NCBI GenBank assembly: GCA_947585065.1
Contig: CANPWX010000003.1
Location: forward strand, 1 to 35,287
Direction: 5' to 3'
DNA length: 35,287 nt
From: an uncultured Bacilli bacterium
GTDB lineage: Bacteria; Bacillota_I; Bacilli_A; RF39; UBA660
Below the pieces are notes generated by a model. That model made no database searches. It was not told the origin of the DNA and was given only the letters and a program-made list of their open reading frames with translations. Below, piece by piece: positions 18,701 to 25,938 of this stretch (positions are counted from its first letter, which is position 1; each line of letters begins with the position of its first letter). A program made the translations under genes and the position numbers.

Positions 18701-20255
18701 ATGTGGGTATGATTTACCAGATAAAAAATGCAAAATATGTAACACTCCTCTTCAAAAAGAAGGACATGATATACCTTTTCAAACATTCCTTGGTTTTAAT
18801 GCGGACAAAGTTCCCGATATTGACTTAAATTTTTCCGATTTAAATCAAGCAAGTGCTCATGAATATACCAAAGTTTTATTTGGTGTCGATAATGTCTACC
18901 GAGCAGGAACCATTGGAACAGTAGCGGAAAAAACTGCCTATGGTTATGTCAAAGGTTATTGTGAAGCGAAAAATATTATCATGCGTAGTATAGAGACAGA
19001 ACGTTTAGCAATTGGTTGTACAGGATGTAAAAGAACAACAGGACAACATCCTGGTGGAATTGTTGTTATTCCTGGATATAAAGAAGTATATGATTTTACA
19101 CCATTCCAATACCCAGCTGAAGATCCAACAAGTGCCTGGCGAACAACCCATTTTGATTACCATGCCATTGATCAATGTGTTTTAAAACTAGATATTCTAG
19201 GACATACCGATCCAACTCAACTACGAATGATTCAAGATTTAACAGGAGACGATATTACAAAAGTGCCTTTAGATGATAAAGAAACGATGAGTATTTTTAC
19301 GAGTACCAAAGCTCTTGGCGTAACACCAGAAGAAATTTTGTGTGAGACAGGAACGCTTGGAGTTCCCGAATTTGGAACACCTTTTACCATTCAATTAGTA
19401 AAAGATACCAAACCAAAAACATTTGCTGAATTAGTAAAAATTTCAGGACTATCTCATGGTACAGATGTTTGGCTTGGAAATGCCCAAGAACTTATCCAAA
19501 ACAACGTCGTACCATTCAGTAAAGTAATTGGATGTCGAGATGATATCATGGTAGAACTCATGTATGGAGGCCTAGAGCCTTATAAAGCTTTTAAAATAAT
19601 GGAATTTGTAAGAAAAGGGAAAGCAACAAAAGATCCAGCAACTTGGGAAGAATACAAAGAAATTATGGAAAAAGCGGGAATTCCAAAATGGTTTATTGAT
19701 TCTTGTTACAAAATTAAATATATGTTCCCAAAAGCCCATGCTGCAGCCTATGTAATGAGTGCCTATCGTGTCGCATGGTATAAAGTACACAAGCCTCTTG
19801 TTTACTATGCAACCTATTTTTCTACAAGACTAACCGATTTCGATATAGATTCCATGGTAAAAGGATATGATGCGATTCGTGCTAAAATAATGGAACTCCA
19901 ATCGAAAGGCTATGATATGACGAATAAAGAATCCAGTGTTTTAGAAACTTTGCGAATTGCCCTAGAAGCCTCTGCTCGAAAAATTAAATTTAAAAATATC
20001 GATATTGAAAAAAGTGATGGAACAAATTTTGAAATAGAAGCCGAAGAAAATGCTTTAATTCTTCCATTTCGATCACTGGATGGACTAGGAGATGCGGTAG
20101 CAACAAAAATTATAGAAGAAAGAAATAATAAACCATTCTATAGTATTGAAGACTTTCAAAATCGTGGTAAAGTAAATCAGACAACCGTTGAAAAAATGCG
20201 AACTATGGGCATATTCGGAACAATGCCAGAAACAAGTCAATTGAGTTTATTTTAA
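15723..20255 (+). CDS. polC: DNA polymerase III PolC-type, with 3'-5' exonuclease
   Basis: PolC is the main replicative polymerase of low-GC Gram-positives. The 1510 residues show an N-terminal domain, an OB fold (about 190-290, starting ITGEVTSINN) and an intact PHP half (VELHAHTMMSAMDS near 306, AVTDHNCVQAYPE). An inserted DEDD exonuclease follows (VVFDTETTGFYAGSDQMIEI near 408, VAHNAKFDISF, HHRADYDAEGT), then the second PHP half. The zinc site near 972 has four CxxC-type Cys (CPNC, CKIC). The catalytic core PDIDLNFSDLNQ is near 1029. The usual QTTVEKMRTMGIFGTMPE-like end and QLSLF tail, probably a beta-clamp-binding motif, are present. It is co-directional with and four bases from dnaE. 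Confidence 0.97.
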   Translation: MKEEVKRFLNSIFYEGEEKELDTLDIEKVILHKKEQNYEVIMHAENVLPYEIACKLKLAALNKIHGTEKCSITLKYDTISKESVLEYLQNILQIFKTKRPSLGSVFEGNYIVEDNKIIFEVGNKTEEEEMEIEGKNISQELKMFGLDSYTCETKMNEEKRKSIQEEIEASKKETKVTISEPKLEGNIITGKEITGEVTSINNIMGDAKNVIFEAYVFGIETLERDNINIITLKISDKTNSILAKIFKKDKKEYQTVVNEIKENAWYKFQGNVEYDNFAKDLVLAIRNMEKIDSKDGVEIDDAEVKRVELHAHTMMSAMDSVVPYEEKDPRNIVKYAIKMGHKAVAVTDHNCVQAYPELFHTVNAFNKGKEKSDHFKVLYGAEMNVVNDDIDIIFNCKEYNLLEDTFVVFDTETTGFYAGSDQMIEIGAVKIRNGVILDRFDELIDPHRPIPKKITELTFITDEMVAGKDTEENVTKRFLEWAGENPMVAHNAKFDISFISSACNKYGFPEFHSTVLDTMSIARMLHPEWPNHKLQTLTKRLDIPWDEEKHHRADYDAEGTALAFHKMAKVLNDRNIGTTTQLIEDIDRDSLIRFAYPFHATILVQNKIGLKNLFKIISIANTKYLYKNEQPKIPRKDLIALREGLLIGSGCINGEIFDKASAKEDEELVNMMSFYDYIEIQPLSAFTHLIGTDGKFPSVIEAEEYIKRIVRVAKEAGKPVVATGDVHNLAKEDKIYREIIVNQKFNGKLHPLNRKGLEIPNMYFKTTKEMLEDFAFLGEELAYEIVVENTNKIADSIEEVEVIPDTHGIPFAPVIENSQMTVTNMVYDKAREWYGDPLPYHIEERIALELYGAPFIDAVKQNAESQDDSVIYQRLHDVVRKGPEAVQQEIATSLKKEHPEEEPEKLLEEAKGKMTAIIGANFDVIYLIAQKLVKHSNDEGFLVGSRGSVGSSFVANLMGITEVNSLAPHYRCPNCKNSEFEDETGEPLGNTYKCGYDLPDKKCKICNTPLQKEGHDIPFQTFLGFNADKVPDIDLNFSDLNQASAHEYTKVLFGVDNVYRAGTIGTVAEKTAYGYVKGYCEAKNIIMRSIETERLAIGCTGCKRTTGQHPGGIVVIPGYKEVYDFTPFQYPAEDPTSAWRTTHFDYHAIDQCVLKLDILGHTDPTQLRMIQDLTGDDITKVPLDDKETMSIFTSTKALGVTPEEILCETGTLGVPEFGTPFTIQLVKDTKPKTFAELVKISGLSHGTDVWLGNAQELIQNNVVPFSKVIGCRDDIMVELMYGGLEPYKAFKIMEFVRKGKATKDPATWEEYKEIMEKAGIPKWFIDSCYKIKYMFPKAHAAAYVMSAYRVAWYKVHKPLVYYATYFSTRLTDFDIDSMVKGYDAIRAKIMELQSKGYDMTNKESSVLETLRIALEASARKIKFKNIDIEKSDGTNFEIEAEENALILPFRSLDGLGDAVATKIIEERNNKPFYSIEDFQNRGKVNQTTVEKMRTMGIFGTMPETSQLSLF

Positions 20256-20284
20256 TATTTAGAAAAGAAAAGGAAAAATTTTTC

Positions 20285-20313
20285 TTGAACTTCAAATTTA
20301 ACTATGCTAAAAT
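20285..20313 (+). promoter_or_regulatory. Promoter for rpmG-efp
   Basis: TTGAAC (20285-20290), a 17-base spacer and TAAAAT (20308-20313) with TGC just upstream make a strong extended -10 promoter, about 32 bases before the rpmG ATG. Confidence 0.75.
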
Positions 20314-20344
20314 ACATATAGTTTTGATGTGAGGAGGTTTACCT

Positions 20345-20518
20345 ATGGCAAAAAATGAAAACAGACAATTTCTTGGTTTAAAATGTTCTCGTTGTGGGAA
20401 ACAAATTCGCCCTACAATAAAGAATAAAAAAAATACGCCTGACAAGTTAGAAATAAATAAATATTGTCCAAGTTGTCATCAAGTGACACTATTTAAAGAA
20501 ACAAAACTAGGCAAATAG
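20345..20518 (+). CDS. rpmG: 50S ribosomal protein bL33, zinc-ribbon form
   Basis: A 57-residue basic protein, MAKNENRQFLGLKCSRCGKQ at the start and YCPSCHQVTLFKETKLGK at the end, matches bL33. C14/C17 and C41/C44 form the two CxxC pairs of the zinc-containing version; the NxKNTPDKLEINKYCP stretch is the family signature. It is a little longer than usual at the N-terminus. The ATG follows a textbook GAGGAGGT site. efp starts 17 bases downstream with its own GGGGGAAT site, so both are probably transcribed from the promoter at 20285. Confidence 0.9.
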   Translation: MAKNENRQFLGLKCSRCGKQIRPTIKNKKNTPDKLEINKYCPSCHQVTLFKETKLGK

Positions 20519-20535
20519 AAAAGGGGGAATAAAAC

Positions 20536-21096
20536 ATGAACATTAACATTAATGATATAAAAAATGGTATGACAATTATTATTGATGGAAACCTTTGTCA
20601 AATTATTGAATTCCAACACGTAAAACCTGGTAAGGGAAGTGCCTTTGTTCGAATGAAATTAAAAAATTTAAGAACAGGTGCTGTTGTAGAAAATTCATAT
20701 AATACAAATATTAAAATTGAAAGAGCTAGAATTGAAAGAATGCCAATGCAATTTTTATACAATGATGGATCTTCTTATGTATTTATGAATACAGAAACTT
20801 ATGATCAAGTAAGTGTCCCTGTGGAAAAAATTGAAGAAGAAAAGAAATTTATTAAAGAAGGATTAGAAATTCAACTTGATTATTATGAAGGAGAACTTCT
20901 TGGAGTAACTCTTCCAGAAAAGATTGAATTTGAAGTGGTTGAAACAGAACCTGCAGTCAAAGGAAATACCACAAATAATGCAATGAAAGATGCCAAAATT
21001 GAAACTGGTTATACCGTAAAAGTACCATTATTTATCAATCAAGGTGAAAAAATTATTATTTCAACAAGTGATGGAAAATATTCATCAAGAGCTTAA
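20536..21096 (+). CDS. efp: Translation elongation factor P
   Basis: EF-P binds between the P and E sites and rescues ribosomes stalled at polyproline. The 186 residues have three beta-barrel domains: KOW-like N-terminal domain with ININDIKNGMTIIIDGN, the loop HVKPGKGSAFVRMKLKN, the middle domain (NTETYDQVSVP) and the C-terminal OB domain with GNTTNNAMKDAKIETG and VPLFINQGEKI. The loop tip residue, K33, is the position that is aminopentanolylated in B. subtilis. Length is standard. The stop overlaps the first arm of a terminator. Confidence 0.97.
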   Translation: MNININDIKNGMTIIIDGNLCQIIEFQHVKPGKGSAFVRMKLKNLRTGAVVENSYNTNIKIERARIERMPMQFLYNDGSSYVFMNTETYDQVSVPVEKIEEEKKFIKEGLEIQLDYYEGELLGVTLPEKIEFEVVETEPAVKGNTTNNAMKDAKIETGYTVKVPLFINQGEKIIISTSDGKYSSRA

Positions 21097-21121
21097 GAAA
21101 CATCAAAAGTTTCTTTTTTTT
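21095..21121 (+). terminator. Intrinsic terminator of rpmG-efp
   Basis: AAGAAAC (21095-21101) pairs with GTTTCTT (21109-21115) across a seven-base loop, followed by a T-run to 21121. The first arm starts inside the efp TAA stop (21094-21096). Confidence 0.8.
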
Positions 21122-21132
21122 GTGTTTAATGG

Positions 21133-21161
21133 TGGACTTTAAACCTCTTTTTTGTTAAACT
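21133..21161 (+). promoter_or_regulatory. Promoter for the membrane protein/hydrogenase/prepilin operon
   Basis: TGGACT (21133-21138), a 17-base spacer and TAAACT (21156-21161) preceded by TGT form an extended -10 promoter 16 bases before the ATG at 21178. The ribosome site is GGTGGT. Confidence 0.6.
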
Positions 21162-21177
21162 TAAACTAGGTGGTAGT

Positions 21178-22812
21178 ATGAAAAAAATAAAAGAACATAA
21201 ATATCCTTTAGTAGCTATATTTCTTGTGAGTGTGATTCTTATGCTTCCTATGTTTTTAAGAAGTTATACGCATAATGATGATACATGGTTTCATTTAATT
21301 AATATTGGATTAATAGAAAAAGCAATTGAAAATAATTTTTTTAGTGGATTTACAACGAAAATATTGCCTGTGCTTGCCAATTCCTTTGGTTATGGAACAA
21401 GACTTTTTTATCCACCTCTTGCTCATACATTAGGAGCCTATTTAACTTATTTTTTAAGTTTTTTCCAGATTGGAATTCTAGGATCGATGAAAGTACTTCA
21501 TTTCTTAGAACTTTTAGCATCCGGACTTACGATGTACTTATGTGCTTATTCTTTTCATAAGAAAAAATATCAAAGTTTTCTTGCTAGTGTTATTTATATG
21601 GCTGCGTGTTATCATTTAAGTGATATGTATATTCGGGATGCCCTGGGAGAAAGTTTTATTTTTGTCTTTTTGCCTTTGATAGTATTAGGAATAAAAAATC
21701 TTTTTGATGGAAATACCAAAAAATTTTATCTGTACTTTATTATCGGGTATGTAGGGGGTATCTTATCTCATTTTACTTTAATGATTTATGTTACTTTAAT
21801 TTTAGCAGTTGCCTTTCTTTTTGAATCAAAAAAAGTTTTCAAAAAAGAATTTTTAAAACCATTTATTCTTGCAACCCTTGTGATCCTTGGCTTATGTGCT
21901 TTTTATTTTGAACCAATGATGGAACATCGTTTCTTTGGAAATTACATGGTTTATAAAAAATGGGTAATGTCTTGGGGAATTTGGCATACTACATTCTGGG
22001 GAACGGAATATTTCTGGCATGATCCCGCTTCTTCTATATCTTTTCGCTTCTCAGTGATTGTTCTCATTTTATTAGGAATTGCCATAATCAAAAATTATAA
22101 AACGTTATGGAGTGATAAGTGGCGCGTAGTAACTGTTTTTGGTATATTAAGTCTATGGATGACTACTCGTTATTTCTTCCTATGGCTTTATTTTCCTTAT
22201 ATGTTATTTATGATCCAATTTGGCTGGCGATTAGTTATTTTTGTAGTTTTTGCAGTTTCTTTAATCGCACCTCTTGCCATTACATCGAAAACGAAAAAAA
22301 GTATTTGTATCAGTATGATTCCCCTTATTATTTTATCCGGTATGTTATTTCTTCCAAAAGACCGAGGTATTTTAAATTTAGAAGAAGTGGATCTATCAGC
22401 TGCAGTCGGCTGGCAAAAAGAATATTTTCCAGTGCAAATGGTAGATACGGAAGAAAATTTAGAATATTATCAAAATCGTTCTCAAGATATTATTATCACA
22501 AGTGGAAATGGCACGATTGCTCTTTTGCCAAGTGAATTTCCAAATTTACAATTTTCTCTTCGCACTGATTCAACCGCGACTTTAGAATTTCCAAGAATCT
22601 ATTATTTAGGATATCAATTAAAAAATGAGAAAAAAGAACGATTTTCTTTAAAAGAAAGTGAACATGGATTTTTAGAAAGTGAATTACCAGAAGGAACGTA
22701 TACATTAGAATATAAAGGAACAATTGGCTATAAAATATCAGTACTTATCTCTTTTTCAACACTCTTAACAACGATTGCCATTGCAATCATTCAAAAAAGG
22801 AAAAGAGCGTGA
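21178..22812 (+). CDS. Polytopic membrane protein, PTPS-related/GT-C-like family
   Basis: This 544-residue integral membrane protein has roughly ten to twelve hydrophobic helices and a soluble C-terminal domain of about 120 residues (about 400-515) before a last membrane segment. The N-terminal extracytoplasmic loop SYTHNDDTWFHLINI and the following NSFGYGTRLFYPPLAHTLGAYL resemble the membrane domain called 6-pyruvoyl-tetrahydropterin-synthase-related (Pfam PTPS_related), which shares features with GT-C glycosyltransferases and YfhO. The Asp-Asp in that loop is where GT-C enzymes keep catalytic acids. A lipid-linked sugar transferase role is plausible but inferred. It leads an operon with the hydrogenase-like gene four bases downstream. 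Confidence 0.7.
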   Translation: MKKIKEHKYPLVAIFLVSVILMLPMFLRSYTHNDDTWFHLINIGLIEKAIENNFFSGFTTKILPVLANSFGYGTRLFYPPLAHTLGAYLTYFLSFFQIGILGSMKVLHFLELLASGLTMYLCAYSFHKKKYQSFLASVIYMAACYHLSDMYIRDALGESFIFVFLPLIVLGIKNLFDGNTKKFYLYFIIGYVGGILSHFTLMIYVTLILAVAFLFESKKVFKKEFLKPFILATLVILGLCAFYFEPMMEHRFFGNYMVYKKWVMSWGIWHTTFWGTEYFWHDPASSISFRFSVIVLILLGIAIIKNYKTLWSDKWRVVTVFGILSLWMTTRYFFLWLYFPYMLFMIQFGWRLVIFVVFAVSLIAPLAITSKTKKSICISMIPLIILSGMLFLPKDRGILNLEEVDLSAAVGWQKEYFPVQMVDTEENLEYYQNRSQDIIITSGNGTIALLPSEFPNLQFSLRTDSTATLEFPRIYYLGYQLKNEKKERFSLKESEHGFLESELPEGTYTLEYKGTIGYKISVLISFSTLLTTIAIAIIQKRKRA

Positions 22813-22816
22813 TAAA

Positions 22817-24109
22817 ATGGAACCAAAGGAAAATATTTTTCCCAATGCCGTTTGGATTGATGAAAAAAATTTAGGAATTGAAAAAGATAATTCCAAATGT
22901 ATTAACTGTGGAACCTGTAAATTAACTTGTCAAAAAGTAACAGGCAAAACATTTTATGATCCGAAAGATTGTCTTTCTTGTGGAAATTGTATATTAACAT
23001 GCCCAATGAATGCCTTAAAACCCAAAAATGAGTTAAGTCAAGTAAGACGTGCTTTAAAAGAAAACAAGCTTTTAATAGCCTATATTTCTCCAGCAGTCCG
23101 TGTTTCCATTGGAGAATGTTTTGGTTTAACACCAGGAGAATTTTGTGCTCAAAAACTAATCGCATCTTTATATAAATTAGGGTTTTCCTATGTATTTGAT
23201 ACCACATTTGGAGCAGATTTAACCATTATGGAAGAATGCTATGAATTAAAAAATCGAATAGTAAAAGGAGGAACACTTCCCATGATTACTTCCTGCTGTC
23301 CTTCTTGGGTAAAATATGCAAAATTATATTATCCAGAATTAGAAGAAAATCTATCCACTTGTAAAAGTCCAATTGGAATGCAAGGGGCAATGATAAAAAG
23401 CTATTTTGCTGAAAAAATAGGAGTGAAAAAAGACGAGCTTTTTACGGTAGCAATAACTCCTTGTACAGCAAAAAAAATGGAAACAAAAGAAGAACAATTC
23501 CAAAATACGGACGCGGTTTTAACTGTAACGGAATTAGCTTCTTGGATGAAAGAAGAAAAATTAGATTTAAAAAAGATGGAAGAAAAAGACTTTTCCAGTG
23601 AATTTGGCGAAGGAAGTGGGGGAGGAACTCTCTTTGGCTCTACCGGTGGTGTGATGACTTCAGCATTACGAACTCTCTATTACATGATGACAAATGAAAA
23701 AATAGATGAATCATTATTAGAAAGTTTAAGAGAAACAAAAAGAGTGAAAGAATTAGAACTAACAATCGGACAAAGAACGATAAAAGTCGCGGTTGTCCAT
23801 GGCCTTACATATGCCAAACCATTATTAGAAGAAATAAAAGAGAAAAAAAGCAAATATGATTTTATTGAAATAATGAACTGTGAATTAGGTTGTGTAGGAG
23901 GTGGTGGACAGCCAAAACTCTACGAGAAAGAATATTTAAAAGCATCCCGTCAAAAAGGCCTGCAAAACAGAGATAGAAACCAAGAGATCCACGCCCCATA
24001 TGAAAATGAAAACATAAAGAAAATCTATCAAGAATTTTTAATATCTCCAGGAGGATATATTTCTTTAAAATACTTGCATACAAAGAAAAAGGAAGAAGAA
24101 AAAAACTAG
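22817..24109 (+). CDS. [FeFe]-hydrogenase-like protein with two 4Fe-4S ferredoxin clusters
   Basis: The 430-residue protein looks like a monomeric soluble [FeFe] hydrogenase (M2 layout). Residues 28-38 and 52-62 are two CxxCxxCxxxC ferredoxin motifs. The H-cluster domain has L1 ITSCCPSW (C160/C161), L2 ITPCTAKKMET (C216) and L3 IMNCELGCVGGGGQP (C355, C359), so all four H-cluster Cys and the proton-relay Cys are present. FGSTGGVMTSALR is also typical. L2 has Thr where group A enzymes have Met (MPC), which I think points to group B; this is uncertain. The ATG at 22817 is preferred: an in-frame ATG at 22775 lies inside the upstream gene. No HydE/F/G maturase or electron-bifurcating partner is in the window. 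Confidence 0.85.
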   Translation: MEPKENIFPNAVWIDEKNLGIEKDNSKCINCGTCKLTCQKVTGKTFYDPKDCLSCGNCILTCPMNALKPKNELSQVRRALKENKLLIAYISPAVRVSIGECFGLTPGEFCAQKLIASLYKLGFSYVFDTTFGADLTIMEECYELKNRIVKGGTLPMITSCCPSWVKYAKLYYPELEENLSTCKSPIGMQGAMIKSYFAEKIGVKKDELFTVAITPCTAKKMETKEEQFQNTDAVLTVTELASWMKEEKLDLKKMEEKDFSSEFGEGSGGGTLFGSTGGVMTSALRTLYYMMTNEKIDESLLESLRETKRVKELELTIGQRTIKVAVVHGLTYAKPLLEEIKEKKSKYDFIEIMNCELGCVGGGGQPKLYEKEYLKASRQKGLQNRDRNQEIHAPYENENIKKIYQEFLISPGGYISLKYLHTKKKEEEKN

Positions 24110-24127
24110 GAAAGTAAGGAATAACAT

Positions 24128-24775
24128 ATGAAGAAGAATAAAAAAGGATTTGTCTTTGTAGAAACAATCATGGTAACAACAGTATTACTCGCGACATTAA
24201 TGACAGTATATGGCTTATTTATTACCACGACGAATACGGAATCGCGATACACACGATATGATGATCCAGCAAAATTATATGAATCCTATTATCTTACCAA
24301 ATATTTTCAAGGCTTTAATTTTGAAAAATTAATAGAAAATATCGATGAAAATTGCAATACCCTTACAACAAAAGAAGCATGTGGAGCAAATCGAACCTGT
24401 GAATGGAAAAATAATACTTGTACAAAACAATTTGGCTATGAATTAATTTGGCAAGGAAGAGACGATATATTAGACTATACAAAAGAAGCCATGTTTGTAG
24501 ATGATTTATGGAATAAATTGAATATAAAAAATATTTATGTAATTCCCTCAAAAGTAAGTGAAGTGACAAACAATTGCTCCCAATCATTATATTCAGAAAT
24601 TTGTGCTAATCCAACTTTAGTAACCTATTTAAAAAGTTTAGACGATGGAACTCCAAATACATACTATGTAGTTTATGAATATACAGCAACCAGAAGTGGT
24701 ACAGCATGTGATAATGGCATGAGTATTGGTGCTTCTTGCTTAGTCTATTATTCTTATATTAAAGTGGGTGACTAA
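24128..24775 (+). CDS. Type IV prepilin-like protein with Cys-rich insert
   Basis: The 215 residues begin MKKNKKGFVFVETIMVTT, a type III (prepilin) signal: cleavage is predicted after G7, giving mature F1 with Glu at +5, followed by a hydrophobic helix. The rest is a predicted extracellular domain with a Cys-rich patch at about residues 77-101 (C-x8-C-x5-C-x-W-x4-C) and four more Cys toward the end. This suggests a disulfide-stabilised minor pilin or pseudopilin of a ComG/type IV-like system. No prepilin peptidase, assembly ATPase or platform protein is in the window. A second prepilin gene starts two bases after its stop. Specific function unknown. Confidence 0.72.
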   Translation: MKKNKKGFVFVETIMVTTVLLATLMTVYGLFITTTNTESRYTRYDDPAKLYESYYLTKYFQGFNFEKLIENIDENCNTLTTKEACGANRTCEWKNNTCTKQFGYELIWQGRDDILDYTKEAMFVDDLWNKLNIKNIYVIPSKVSEVTNNCSQSLYSEICANPTLVTYLKSLDDGTPNTYYVVYEYTATRSGTACDNGMSIGASCLVYYSYIKVGD

Positions 24776-24776
24776 T

Positions 24777-25295
24777 ATGAATAAAAAAGGAATAACATTA
24801 ATAGAAGTCATTATAAGTGTTGCATTAATCTCGCTTGTTATGGTATTTTTGTTTAATCTGTTAATGGATATGGAATATGAAGAAGATCATGCTTCCTATG
24901 CCAAAGAAAATCAATTAAATAGAGCCATGATTATCAAACGAGTACAAGAAGATTTTCAAAATTTTGAGTTAAAAAAGGTAGATTTATCGCTAGACAAAAA
25001 GACAATCACATTAACTTTTGGCAATAATCAAACAAAAAACATTTATGTCGATCGAAAAAGCATTAATTATAATAATAATGAAAAATGGAATATAGAAGGA
25101 AACGATGATACCTATATCGATATTTCCAAAATTAGTGTATCTTCCTATTTGCCGGATTCAAGATGCGCTAGTCTAAATACTCTAGGAATGAATTGTTCAG
25201 CCTATTATTCTTATCGAATCATCTTACCAGTTGTAACAGGAAACACAGAAAATACCATTGATGATATTGAATTTTTCTATATTGGTAGGGCGTAA
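24777..25295 (+). CDS. Prepilin-like protein (type II/IV pseudopilin signal)
   Basis: This 172-residue protein starts MNKKGITLIEVIISVALIS, a near-perfect prepilin signal with cleavage after G5, Glu at mature +5 and a hydrophobic helix. The mature domain (about residues 35-172) has a beta-rich C-terminal half and two Cys (DSRCASLNTLGMNC). I chose ATG 24777 because GTGGGTG lies seven bases upstream; the in-frame GTG at 24768 would overlap that site and the previous stop. It is probably a minor pilin partnered with the upstream gene. The stop lies in the first arm of a terminator. Confidence 0.75.
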   Translation: MNKKGITLIEVIISVALISLVMVFLFNLLMDMEYEEDHASYAKENQLNRAMIIKRVQEDFQNFELKKVDLSLDKKTITLTFGNNQTKNIYVDRKSINYNNNEKWNIEGNDDTYIDISKISVSSYLPDSRCASLNTLGMNCSAYYSYRIILPVVTGNTENTIDDIEFFYIGRA

Positions 25296-25325
25296 AAAAG
25301 CAAGAAAAGGAATTCTTACTTTTTT
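25294..25325 (+). terminator. Intrinsic terminator after the prepilin genes
   Basis: A 13-base arm (25294-25306) pairs with 25313-25325 with one C-A mismatch around the loop AAGGAA, ending in a T-run. It overlaps the TAA stop at 25293-25295. Confidence 0.7.
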
Positions 25326-25346
25326 CTTTTATTTAGCCTCTATCTA

Positions 25347-25355
25347 TGATAAAAT
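25347..25355 (+). promoter_or_regulatory. Extended -10 promoter for ruvA operon
   Basis: TGATAAAAT lies 20 bases upstream of the ruvA ATG. The -35 region at 17 bases is TTTTAT, weak. The terminator just upstream supports a new transcript here. Confidence 0.5.
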
Positions 25356-25374
25356 AAAAACGGTGGTGAATAGT

Positions 25375-25929
25375 ATGTATAACTATATAAACGGAAGAAT
25401 TGTGGAACAAAATAGTAATTACATAGTATTAGATTGTTCAGGGATTGGGTATCAAATTCATGTTTCCAATCCATTTGAATTTGAACTAGATCATGAAGAA
25501 AAAGTATATGTTTATCAGCATATCACAGAAGATGCCGAAACTCTTTATGGATTTAAAACAATAGATCAAAAAAATTTATTTTTAAAATTAATAGGAGTAA
25601 AAGGAGTTGGTCCAAAATTAGTTCTACCAATGCTCGCGACAGGAAGTGTCTCTGGAATCATAGATGCAATAGATCGTGAAAATATTTTATATTTAAAAAA
25701 ATTTCCCAAAATAGGAGATAAAGTAGCAAAACAAATGATATTAGATTTAAAAGGAAAACTTGCAGTATCAATAGATAGTAGTCCATCAGGTGGTTTTGAA
25801 GAATTAGTAAGTGTATTAGAAGGACTAGGCTATAAAACAGTAGATATTAAAAAGATATTGCCTAATATGGATGCAAATAAACCAATTGAAACTCAAGTAA
25901 AGGAAGCGTTAAAATTATTATTGAAATAG
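25375..25929 (+). CDS. ruvA: Holliday junction branch-migration protein RuvA
   Basis: RuvA tetramers bind Holliday junctions and load the RuvB motor. The 184 residues have domain I (MYNYINGRIVEQNSNYIVLD, GIGYQIHV), domain II with two helix-hairpin-helix motifs (LIGVKGVGPKLVLPML and FPKIGDKVAKQMILDLK) and the C-terminal RuvB-binding three-helix domain (ELVSVLEGLGYK). The ATG at 25375 follows CGGTGGTG and gives the conserved N-terminus; earlier in-frame ATGs fall in the prepilin gene. ruvB follows ten bases downstream but is damaged. Confidence 0.95.
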   Translation: MYNYINGRIVEQNSNYIVLDCSGIGYQIHVSNPFEFELDHEEKVYVYQHITEDAETLYGFKTIDQKNLFLKLIGVKGVGPKLVLPMLATGSVSGIIDAIDRENILYLKKFPKIGDKVAKQMILDLKGKLAVSIDSSPSGGFEELVSVLEGLGYKTVDIKKILPNMDANKPIETQVKEALKLLLK

Positions 25930-25938
25930 GGTGGTTAC

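Noticed and set aside
20256..20284. Palindrome GAAAAATTTTTC after polC as a terminator
   Set aside because: No loop and only AT pairs in the core; it also runs straight into the rpmG -35 box.
24768..24776. GTG start nine bases earlier for the second prepilin
   Set aside because: It would consume the GTGGGTG ribosome site and overlap the previous stop; ATG 24777 is better placed.
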